Positions 1 through 9,913 of a DNA stretch of 35,430 nucleotides are shown here, in pieces; the stretch's first letter is position 1; each line of letters starts with the position of its first letter. Position numbers and translations under genes: made by a program. Source of the DNA: JBBILU01 sp037444775 (GTDB lineage Bacteria; Patescibacteriota; Gracilibacteria; BD1-5; UBA6164). The notes below the pieces were generated by a model. That model saw only the letters and a list, made by a program, of their open reading frames with translations, did no database searches and was not told where the DNA came from. The DNA lies in contig JBBILU010000013.1 in NCBI GenBank assembly GCA_037444775.1, positions 1 to 35,430 of the forward strand, given 5' to 3'.

Positions 1-1
1 A

Positions 2-3000
2 ATTTTTATGATAGATTGAAGACTTTGAGAGTCTGAAATATCTAATAATAATTTTAATTATAGTTGAACAACTACAGATGATGGATCTTTTAAACATTTA
101 ATAAGTATATGATGAGTAAAAGATAGTGTTATAATATCTTGAAATACTTTTAAATGATATAAGAGTCCGACTTTATTATTGGTTCCTCCAAGAATTCTTA
201 ATGAAGCTAATTATAGAATGGATAACTTTAGTAGAATTTCAAATGATCCCAAAGCTCCATTTTTCATATTTATGAAAGATTTAGAAGCATGAAAGTATTG
301 AATTTTAGCAGATAATTATAAAAATAGTATAGAATGATGAAATACTTCAACTTTATGAAAAATAAAAATAATAACAAGCTGGGATGAATATTTCAACAGA
401 GATAAAAAAACTAGTAAAAAAGATATTGATCAAATTACTGAATTAGATGATAGTTCAGCCTTATTTGTATTAGAAAAGGCAATTTTAGATGCTGCACAAA
501 TCAAGAAAGATAAAAAATGAAATTATGTAGATATTAGTTGAGAAGTTCTTAATGAAAAAGAAAGAAAAAAACTAGAATCAGAAGTAAAATTAGAAGATTT
601 AAAAGAAGATGTGATATTCTCATTTTGAAGAAAAATTATAGATAAAGTATTAAAAGACTGAAAAGCAAGTCAAATTATCAAAACACCAAGGGAAGCTGAA
701 ATATTTCAAAAGTATGTTGAATTTATGAGAGAAGCTTGATTGAGAGAATTAACTTGAATAACACTTGCTTCAGATGTCCAATTAGCAAGAGAATCATTTG
801 ATTCACTTTGGGTAGCTTTAAGACAATTTTGAGTACAAAAAAGAAAAAATTTAGTTGCAAAAAATATAACAATAAACGATGTTAAAAAAGAGTTACCAGA
901 AAAAGATCAAGTAATGCTTTTTCAAATGTGGATAAATATGGAATGAATAAAAACAGATATAGATGGTAAACATGAAACAGTTTGAAACTTTATCCAAAAA
1001 GATAGAATAGAATCATTAAAAAAAGTTTCAACACTTTATATTAATTATTTGAAAAATAAATTAAGAGTTGGGGATATTAAAACTATAAAAAATAAAAAAG
1101 GAAGACTTAGTTCAGAAGAAAAGTATGCTTTGAAAGTTGATGAAGCTCAAACGGTTTTTAATCAGCTTTGAAATGAAACAGGAATAATAAATATAGAAGA
1201 GAAAATAAAAAAGATATTTATCAATGAAAATGAGGCTCATTGAATGTGAGCTACAAATCCAAATAATGCATTAAATACATTGGTAACTCAAATGCAAAAT
1301 ATACTATTAAATCCAAAGTGATTTGATGAAAAAGACTTTAATAAAATTTTTAAACAAATTTATGAGATTGATTCTAAGAAATTTATGGAACTTTGATCTG
1401 CTGATTGAGCAGGAGAATCTATTAATAATAATACTTGAAATTTATTAAATGAACTTGCTTGAAATAACAAGTTAAAAGATATATGAAAAAATTTAGAATT
1501 TTATTTGAAAAACTTAGAACAAATAAATACAAATGTTTTGGCTTATTTAAAAAATAATCAAAAAGATGAATTTATTAAATATTTTTCTTCAGTTGTATTT
1601 TGAATTAAGATCCCATCTGAATGAATTGCAAATTCAATTATATATTCTGTTATAAGTACAGATCTTGAAAAAGCATATGATTTAGGAGTTTCTATGTATA
1701 AATGAGAAGATTCAAAAAACTCTTATAAAAAAAGTTTATTCAAAGAAAAAAAAGACTTAGAAAAATTAGAATCAAATTGAACAATTACAGAAAAATGACA
1801 AGAAAGATTGAAAAAGTTAAAAACATTAACTTTGCATAATTGATGGAATAAAGATTTTGACTCTGAATTTGATGCAGTTGTTGGGACTTCTGTTACACTT
1901 GCATTATGAAATAGTGTTATTTATAATACATTAAATGATAATTCAAAACTTATAGAAGAAGAAAGCAAAAAGTGAGGTTTATATTATACTAATTTAATTT
2001 CATCTCTTAATTGAGCAGGAAGTTATATTTGATTTGAAACAAAACAAGAATTATTGAATACTTCAAGTATTTTGGTTATCTGAGCTATTTCTTATGGTGT
2101 GTGATTTTGAGTTTGAGGTCTTGTGACATGAGCTACAAGATGAGCTTTGGTTAGAGGTTTTTGAGAAAAAGTTGCTACTAACTTTGTAAGTAAATTAGGA
2201 ATTTATTCTACTTGAGCAGTTGCATCAGTTATTTGACAAGCATGAATAAATGCTTGATTAAATTGAACTGATTTTGATAAATGGGAATTTAGTTGAAAAC
2301 AATTCTTTATTGATGTTTTATGAGTTGGTCTTTTATGAAAAATATATTCATTGAAATCAATGAATTTTTCAGAAAAAGCAACAGTTTGAAATTATATAAA
2401 AGTTATTTGATGAAGGACAGTTTTATCAACTTGAGCTTATATTTGACTTGATTTGGCTGTTTCAAGACTTTTTTGAGAATATCAAAAAATTTCAATAGAA
2501 CAATTTGCTTTGTGACTTGCTTTTTCAGCATGATTTGAATGAGCTTTTGGAAGAAAAATAACTGATCCAAATTTACAAGTAAGAATTGAGTGAGAAGGTG
2601 ATAAGTCTGTATTGGTAGTTAAAGAGTGAAATGAAGAAAAAAGATATACAATAGAAGAACTTCGTACTTTGATGAAAAAATGAAAAGTTGAGGATAATAA
2701 TTGATGATGAGCTAAAATTGATAGAAGTTTTGCAAGAAATAATGTAGAATCTAGTTCTAAAAAAGTTATATTTAATAGATCTTCATTGAGAGAACATATA
2801 CTTTTTTGAAATAATGATTTAACTGGAGCATATCAATGATTGCATTTGTATGATCCATTTAATTTATCTAAATTAAATGTATCAATAGAAGTTTTATCAA
2901 TTTCAAATAATGGAGTTTTGAAAGTTTTAGTTGATAACTGAAATCCTTTTAAAACAGAAAAAACATTTTTCCCTTTATGATTTAAATATGAACATATAGA

Positions 3001-6000
3001 AACTATTTTAGATAGTGTAGAAAAAACCATAAATTCTAATTCAGATTTAAGTAGAGGAGTTAATTCAAATCCTAGATGAAATAGAAAGATGAGTATTACA
3101 GCAAATGTTATTTATAATAATAAAAGTTTTTATATTAGTATAGTTTATAAAAAGGCTTCAAGAGGTGGTTTAGAAATTATATCTATAGTTCCAAAAGAAA
3201 GTGCTTGAAATGCAGTTAGAAATGTTGTAAATATATGAGATGTAAATCTTTGAGTAATATCAGAAATTCCTTTGCAAAATTATTCTTTTTGAAAATCTAG
3301 ATTAGAATTTATAAGAAATAATAAAGACCTTATTAATAGAAATGTTAATATAGAAAATGTTTATGAGAAATTTCAAAGTTATTATGACTTTTTTAATAAT
3401 CCAAATTCAGAAAATGGAACATTCTATAATTGAAGTAAAAGAATAAATATTGATGAAAATGATGCTTGATTGTTATTAGATATACACAATTTAAGCCCAG
3501 TTCAAATGGAATTAAAAAAAGCAAGAGCTAAAACTTTTTTAATTTGAAAATTTTTACCAGCAAATGAAGTAGATTTGATTGTTTTTAGAATGCTAGATTT
3601 AGGTTTATTGTGATGACCTAAAATAATAAAGAGAGATATAAAATTTGAATATTCTGAATTAAAAGATCATATAATGACAGGTTATGCTTGAAATAAATAT
3701 CTAACTTGATTACATATTTATTCAGAAGGAGTTTTTTGAGAACTTGGATTATCTCCAGGACCAGCTTCTATGCAAGATAATTGAGTATTTTCTACTCCGA
3801 TTTATAAGAAAACAGAAAGAGAAAAAAGAAATTATTGAGTTAAATATTTTTTTCCACTTTGATTTGAATATGCTCATATTGAAACATTAATATCAAAAGT
3901 AACTGAAAATATAAATCAAAATTCTCAACTAAAAACAGCTATTTTAAAATCAAATTGAAAAGTATCATTAGGAATCACCATAAAATATAATAATAAAAAG
4001 TTTAATGCATGAATTATTCTTAAAAAAAATAATGATGGAAAAAGTTTTAAAATAGTTACTATTTACCCAAAATGAAGAAGTGAAATAAAAAATAAAGTTG
4101 GAGAGGTCGGAGAAATTGATTTATGAAATATTAATATTCCAAATTATTCTAGCTTTTCATATTTAAAAACAAGACTTCCTTATGCTAGATGAGAGGAATT
4201 AAAATGGCTTAGAGATAAAAATAAAGGTTTATCTGATGCAGATAGAAAAGTTGCAATACAAGATTTCTTTTTATGAAGATGAGATTTTGAATGACTGTAT
4301 CCATCTAGTAAAACAGTAGCTAATATTTCTGATACTGATTTAAGTTTTTTTATAGATATACATAAACTTGATGTTGAAACTGAAATTCAGTTAAAGAAAA
4401 ACAAAATGACTTGAAGACTTTTAACATATTGAATTCCAGAAAATGAAGTTGTTCCAGTTCTTAATCAAATGCTTGATTTGTGATTGTTGTGAGATGCTTG
4501 ATTTATAAACTCACTAACTTATAAATCTGTTTCAGATATAAAAGATGAAAAAGTTAAATGAGCTTATATTAAAATGCTTAATACTTTCACAGATTCTTTA
4601 TGAAAAGCAAAAAACTTTATTTCATCTTGAATTGAGGCTTGAGATGTATTTAGAACTTTATTAAATGATATTTTTACTTGAACAAATAAAATTTATAATA
4701 ATGCAGTAATTTGATGAATTCCGAAATTTATGGAAAATGATTTACTATGAATGTATCTAAATCTTGCAACATCAAAAAAATTAACATTGGGAGAATCTTG
4801 TATGACATCTTGAGGATGATGTCATGAAAGATCTATATTTATATCTAAATTATGACAAGAGTTATGATTTCAAACAAAAATATTAGCAGTTTCATCTGAT
4901 ACGAGAACTCATTCATTTGTATTACTAAAAGGTATACAAAAAGTATTTATTGTGGATTTAGCTTATTCAAAAGATAATTTGGTAAGAGAAGCTACATCTA
5001 CTGAATTATCAAAATTAAGATTAACTAAAGCTGATATAGATAAAGCTTTTAATTCTGGAGATTCATCAGTATGAAAAAATAAATTTTACACTTCAGAATC
5101 TTTTAGAGAACATGAAAGATTGTTTCCAGTTATACATTTTGAATGACAGAACTTACTTTTTGAATATGATGGGAGAACCGTATTTAATCTAAAAATAGAT
5201 ACAGATAATAGAATATTTTTGGAAGAAGCATTAAAACTTTGAAACTATAATAACAAATCAATATTAGATTTTCTTGAATATACAACATTTTACTCGATTT
5301 GAGAGTCAAATAAATCTGTATTAATTGATAAACTTGACAATTCAGCATTTTATAAATTATTAAGAATTCCAGAACCTAAAAATGGAATTTCTAATGATTC
5401 TCTTATTCAAAAATATAGAGAGTTATCCAAAAAACAAAATACTTCAGAAATAGCACAGAATAAATTATTATTGGATCAATGAGAGATATCAAGAAGAATC
5501 AGAATAGTAGTAACCTCTAGGCAATTTTCTCAAAATCCTTGAAATATTTGAGAATTATTATCAAAATGAGTTTCATCTTTAGATAAAGTTTCTCAAATAT
5601 TAAGAGAAGGATGAATTCCAGAAAATATGATAATTCCATTAAGAGATAGATTGGAAGATTTAGGATTATTGAGAATAGGGAATAATTGATGATTTCATGA
5701 AAAACCAATTAATTTAAATAGCATTAATAATTCTAGTAAAACTCCTCTATTTTCTCTATGAACAGTTTTACCAATTGAACATAAATTAACTAATTGGAAA
5801 ATTTGACCAGAATATTTACATTGAAAAATTGTAGCTGATATTTGAAGTTGAGCTTCCACATTTCCAGAAGATTTAATAATGAAGTGAGTTTCAATGGTTA
5901 CAGCAGTTGATCCAGTATATCATACAGCAGGTACTTTCAAAACGAAAAATAATGAAACAAGAGCTTTAGCAAAAAAAATATTATCTGATACTAATGCCAC

Positions 6001-6352
6001 ACCAGAAGCTAAAGCTAATGCAAGAAATATGTTAGAAGTTTTAAAGTGAGCAGAACAAAGAGTTTTATGAAGGACTTGAAAAATTAATAATAAATCTTCT
6101 CATAAAGATTTAGAAGAAAAGAGTCAAGATATTATTTTTATGAATAATATGTTGCTTTGAGTTTCAGACTATGATACTTTTTTCAAAGAAGTTGCTTGAA
6201 AACTTAAAGAGGATTGAAAAATTTATATTGCTGAGTATGAAAGTAATGAAAAATTTTATGAATACTTTAAGTCAAAATGAAAGTTGAAAAATACTAAAGA
6301 AGATAATAATTGACAAATATATTATGTTTTAGATAAAAATGAAGTTTTATAA
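2..6352 (+). CDS. Giant multidomain protein with transglutaminase-like and methyltransferase-like domains (5' end beyond window)
   Basis: One uninterrupted frame runs from the first bases to TAA at 6350 when TGA is glycine. An ATG at 8 is possible, but the first ~60 residues carry beta-helix-like repeats (ISNNNF, ISGNTF), so the gene probably begins further left. Numbering from that ATG (2,114 residues): 1-60 beta-helix-like; ~60-650 charged and helical; ~687-780 glycine-rich hydrophobic stretch; two repeats of about 290 residues starting near 987 and 1281, with a third partial copy near 1868; ~1600-1655 a transglutaminase/cysteine-protease-like core with Cys1605 (GGGCHE), His1635 (RTHSFV) and Asp1650 (VFIVDLAY) in the usual C-H-D order and spacing; ~1940-2100 a class I SAM methyltransferase fold (VADIGSGAS, then AVDP, then a DII..NN strand). 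I infer a secreted or polymorphic-toxin-like effector or surface protein. Substrate is unknown. The frame is certain, the domain calls are moderate. Confidence 0.85.
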
Positions 6353-6376
6353 AATTAATTCCTAAAAAAGATAAAA

Positions 6377-6660
6377 ATGTCTCTAACACTAACAAAACTA
6401 AATTCTCTTTCTGAAGAATGAAAACTTAATTCAAATTGTATTTCCAATTTTTTTTAGATATTTTACAAAATATTATTTGAAAAGCTGAACTAGAAAAACT
6501 TGAAGAAATAGAAGATTTTGAAATTCAAGAGAGTAAAAATGTTTTAAAGATAATTCTGGTATATCTGAATCTGAAATAGAAGAAAAAATGCAATTATTTA
6601 ATTTAGCTTATATTTTGGCAAAATATAAATTTCAAGATGTTAATAGGAAATCTTGAAAAA
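6377..6660 (+). pseudogene. Frameshifted remnant of a small DUF5663-like protein
   Basis: ATG at 6377 opens MSLTLTKLNSLSEEGKL and stops at a TAG after 26 residues. The next frame continues with an acidic helical stretch (DILQNIIGKAELEKLEEIED) and the third frame with ISESEIEEKMQLFNLAYILA, ending shortly before a terminator. Joined, the pieces resemble the roughly 100-residue acidic helical DUF5663 proteins that are common in Candidate Phyla Radiation genomes. At least two indels separate the frames. The family assignment is from memory and is tentative; the broken state is seen directly. Confidence 0.5.
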
Positions 6661-6670
6661 GTTATTTCGT

Positions 6671-6703
6671 AGAGATGTTTGGCAAAAACATCTCTTTTTC
6701 TAT
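6671..6703 (+). terminator. Intrinsic terminator after the giant gene
   Basis: Perfect 10-bp stem agagatgttt / aaacatctct with a 5-nt loop, followed by a T-rich tract. It closes the giant gene and the small remnant and precedes the promoter of the TPR gene. Confidence 0.85.
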
Positions 6704-6728
6704 TTTTTTCAAAAACTATTAATTTTTA

Positions 6729-6755
6729 TTGATTTTTAGAAAAAAAAGTTATAAT
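6729..6755 (+). promoter_or_regulatory. Promoter of the TPR-ftsA-HAD group
   Basis: -10 box TATAAT at 6750-6755 preceded by TTGATT at 6729-6734 (15-bp spacer). It lies between a terminator and the ATG at 6784, leaving a leader of about 22 nt that is A/T-rich and lacks a Shine-Dalgarno sequence. Confidence 0.6.
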
Positions 6756-6783
6756 AAGCAAAATTAATTTTTAAAGAAAATTT

Positions 6784-7287
6784 ATGCAAACTGTTGATTT
6801 TTTGATGCCAACAATTATAGAAATTGAAAAACTAAAAAAAGAAAAAAAAATAAACGAAGCTTTGGAGCTTTGTAATAAAACTATTATAAAAAATGAAGAT
6901 TATAGAATTTATGAAGAGATAGCAGATATTTATATAGTAGGTCAAAATCTTAAAGCAGCTTTGAAAGCTATAAATTATGCATTGAAATTAAATCCTAATT
7001 CTGCAACTTGAGCTTATATAAAAGGTTTTATTTTGCTTTGTTTGAATAAATTTAGTGAAGCTATATCTTTTTTAGAACAATCAAATAAAACTATTTGAAA
7101 TAATTCAGAAGTTTTGAGAAATTTGTGATATGCATATTCTATGAATTGAGAATATGACAGATGAATAATGATTTTGAAAAGAGCTTTGAGTTTGAGTCCA
7201 GAAGATGATATGATTATGAAAGATTTAACAGTTGCTTTGATTGAAAGCTGAAATGAAGAAGAAATAAAAAAAATACTTTGAAAATAA
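6784..7287 (+). CDS. Tetratricopeptide repeat protein
   Basis: 167 residues with glycine UGA; under the standard code it would stop after 75. Helical pairs of about 34 residues fit TPR units: residues ~12-42 (EKKINEALELCNKTI), ~44-76 (IADIYIVGQNLKAALKAINY, then ALKLNP), ~78-110 and ~112-146 (GEYDRGIMILKRALSLSP). The A/L/Y/P positions match the TPR consensus. No signal peptide or membrane segment, so cytosolic. TPR proteins act as protein-protein scaffolds; the partner is unknown. The FtsA-like gene follows after 25 nt and the two are probably co-transcribed. ATG was chosen because it follows the promoter at the same distance as in other genes here. Confidence 0.85.
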
Positions 7288-7312
7288 GAAAATATTTTTT
7301 AAAAAATTTTAA

Positions 7313-8530
7313 TTGGTACATTTTACAACAAATTCTATTAAAAAGGATAAAAATATTACGATAATCAATGTCTGAAGCTACAAAGTAAGAGTTGCTATTT
7401 GTAGCTTTTTTGAGGATTGACAAATTGAATTGCTTTGATATTGAGAAAAAAGACAATCTGTAATTGATACAATGAATGGAGAAGCAGTAAATGTTTCTTG
7501 AATTTGCTCAACAATAAAAGAAGCTTTGATAAAAGCAGAAGAAAATGCGGGGATAAGCACAAGAAAAATTATTATAAATTCTTTTTTCTCGGATAACTTT
7601 TTTTACTCAAAAAACATAAATTATAGAAGATTAAACAAGTTTGAAAAAATAAGTGAGCAAGAAATATATGATATTGTAAGAAGTGCAGAAAAAATAGGTT
7701 TATGAAGCTCTTGTTCTGAAATAGAAAGAAAATTTTCTTTATGAAAAGATGAAATAAATTTGATTGTAAATAGCATAACAAAAATCAAAATAGATTCAGA
7801 AAAAACAAATACAATTTTTTCTAAAACTTGAGAAAATATTAGTTTAGAACTTTTGAATATTTTCACTTCAAAAAATAATTTTGAATTAATAAATCAAATT
7901 TGAATTTTTTTGGATAAAGAAATTTTAAAAATAATTCCAGAAGAATATTCTATAACAAAAATTTGAGATAAAAAATTAGCTATAGTTTTTGTAGATATTT
8001 GAAATAGTTCAACTTATTTGACCATAAAATGAGAATGAAATTCAATAATCTGATCAGTAAAAATTTCTGTTTGAATAAATGATTTATTAAAATCTATTCA
8101 GCTTTCATCTTCAAAAAGTAGAGCTGAAATTATAAAAAAGTTAAATAGAGAAGATTTATTTAAAAAGCAAAAAAAAGATTTTTTGGATGTTTTTTGGGTT
8201 TTGCTTTCTTTTGGAATAAAAGAAATTATTTGAAATAATGTTTGTCCATATAATTTTATTTTGACAGGATGATGAAGCTATAATGAATTTATAAAAGAAT
8301 TTTTGGTAAAGGCTCGTTTTGATGAAGAAGAAGTAAAAATAGTTAAAGACCCAGAATTTATTTTGCCAGATATAGAGGAAATTTGAAAAATTAAATGAGT
8401 AGAAGAAATTTTACATCAATCAAGTTTAGCTTTGGTCTCTCAAATTATCGCAACTTGAAAAATTTTGAAATCTAGTTGAGATGTTTTAGAAAAAGCATTA
8501 ATTATGTCGGCTTGTGATTTTTTGGAGTAG
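7313..8530 (+). CDS. ftsA: FtsA-like actin-family ATPase (divergent)
   Basis: 405 residues; the frame is closed by TAA at 7310 just upstream and has no ATG before the conserved start, so TTG at 7313 is the best start. Residues ~14-28 (NITIINVGSYKVRVAI) match the phosphate-1 strand of FtsA; ~45-75 match the SHS2-adjacent FtsA segment (GEAVNVSGICSTIKEAL, then KAEENAGI); ~85-190 form the SHS2/1C region; ~222-250 (AIVFVDIGNSSTYLTIKGEG) is phosphate-2; ~318-328 (FILTGGGS) is the adenosine motif. Length is normal for FtsA, the membrane tether that recruits FtsZ. The usual phosphate-1 Asp is Asn here and the C-terminus (ACDFLE) lacks an obvious amphipathic membrane helix. PilM, a relative, is the main alternative. 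No ftsZ lies next to it. Confidence 0.7.
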
Positions 8531-8550
8531 ATTTTATTATTAAACAAAAA

Positions 8551-8587
8551 TCCCCCTGTATTCCCCCTTATTAAGGGGGAAGTAGCA
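8551..8587. repeat. Palindromic C-rich/G-rich repeat element, copy 1
   Basis: Two C5 runs followed by ccccctta/ttaaggggg palindrome and agtagca tail, in an otherwise A/T-rich spacer between ftsA and the HAD gene. The core is the same as in the copy inside the csaB-like gene at 28425 and the tail matches that of the copy inside radA. May also form a hairpin in the mRNA. Confidence 0.75.
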
Positions 8588-8616
8588 ACAAAAAAGTTTA
8601 TTTAAATATAAAAGTT

Positions 8617-9549
8617 ATGTTATTAAAAGAAGCTTTAGAAATTTGTAATAAATCAAATTGAAAAATAGATATTTTAGAAACTCTTGGAATAGAGATAAAA
8701 AATGATTATTTTTCAGAAGAATTTTATAAAAACAAACTTAGTTTGTTGCCTAAATGAAACTATTTTGTATCAGATTTGGACTGAACTTTTTTCAGATGAA
8801 CTTTGATAAAAGAGGCTTTTTCTCTTTTTACCAAATTTTATAGACAAAAAGATATTTTGGATATAAATGTTTTTGATTATAAAAATTTTTTGGATGATTT
8901 AGAACTTTTTAGAAAATTAGAAAATGAAGCTTATAATAAAAAAATATCTTATTTGGAATATTTAAATGCGGGACTTTTTATCATTTCAAAATATCATAAT
9001 AAAGTAAATTTTGATAATTTTTTACTTTATCTAAAAGATACTCTTTATAGAAAACAAAAGGTAAATCCTTTTAAATTTTCTTTCAATAAAATGAAAGAAG
9101 TTTTGGAAAAATGAGATAATTTTATATTCATTTCGTGAGCTTCTAATTTCGTTTTTGATATTTATATAGAACTTTTGAAAAAATATGTTTCAGAAAATAT
9201 TTGAGCTAATTATGAAAAACAACTTTTTTGAATTTCTACTTATGCTAATTTGGAAGAGAAATATGTTTATAACTTGTGGACAAGAGATGGAAAAAAAAGT
9301 TTTATTTCATCATTAAAAAGTCAGTGAATAATAAAAAAAATTACTGGTTGAATGTGAGATACATCATCAGATTTTTGAATAAGTGATCATTTGGAAGAAA
9401 ATACAGATTTTTATTTTATGAATCCTGTTTATTCAGTTTTGAAAGATTTTGATAAATTAGCAAAAACTTGAGTAAATTTTCATTTTATTACAGAAAGAAA
9501 AGATTTAATTTTTGAATTTAAAAAAGAAAATTTGAAAATATTGAATTAA
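8617..9549 (+). CDS. HAD-superfamily hydrolase (HAD-IB, phosphoserine phosphatase-like)
   Basis: 310 residues. Motif I is FVSDLDGTFFRGT at ~51-63 with nucleophile Asp53 and Asp55; the Gly of DGT is a UGA. An all-helical cap follows (~75-160). Motif II is FIFISGAS at ~168-175, and a basic residue plus GDTSSD (Asp248, Asp252) forms motifs III/IV. This arrangement is that of Mg2+-dependent phosphomonoesterases of subclass IB, such as SerB or lysophospholipid/nucleotide phosphatases; the substrate cannot be read from sequence. The N-terminal ~45 residues are an extra helical extension. The gene lies 86 nt after ftsA with a palindromic element in between and no terminator, so it may share the upstream promoter. 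Confidence 0.8.
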
Positions 9550-9553
9550 ATAA

Positions 9554-9850
9554 AATAAAAATCATCAAAGAGATTTTAATGAAGCTTTTACTAGATATGT
9601 TTGTTTTTTTCATACAAAACATATTTTAGAAAACTTACATTTATATCAAGAATATAGAGAAAAAACAGAAAAATTTAAAATAAAGATTTGAAGTAAAAAA
9701 TATAAAAATGTAAATGAAAATGTTTATTATTACTGATTTGTTGCGATTGTTAATAAAAATAGACATAGAGTAAGAATTGTTGTAAAGAAAAATGAAAAAT
9801 CTAAATATTTTGAATTTTTATCAGTAGTTCCTGCATGGAAAACTTCATAA
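9554..9850 (+). pseudogene. Headless remnant, resembles a phage/toxin nuclease-like domain
   Basis: 98 sense codons open between TAA stops at 9551 and 9848, without any ATG, GTG or TTG at a usable 5' position. The product would begin NKNHQRDFNEAFTRYV and end SVVPAWKTS, with a beta-rich C-terminal half (YYYGFVAIVNKNRHRVRIVV). That pattern recalls the small C-terminal nuclease-like domains (PBECR-type) of phage and polymorphic-toxin proteins, but I cannot confirm it. It begins a few bases after the HAD stop, so the 5' part seems deleted. Confidence 0.45.
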
Positions 9851-9875
9851 AAAATTTTCTTTTTTTTTGAAAAAA

Positions 9876-9884
9876 TGTTATAAT
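9876..9884 (+). promoter_or_regulatory. Extended -10 promoter of the VirD4-like gene
   Basis: TGTTATAAT, a TGn-extended -10 (TATAAT at 9879-9884), preceded by a long T tract and A run. The start codon at 9914 leaves a leader of about 22 nt. Confidence 0.6.
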
Positions 9885-9913
9885 CAGAGAAATTATAAAT
9901 TAATTTATAAAAA

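Noticed and set aside
1..6352. Reading the region as many pseudogene fragments broken by TGA
   Set aside because: All breaks are TGA only, never TAA or TAG, over more than 2,100 codons, and conserved glycines coincide with TGA.
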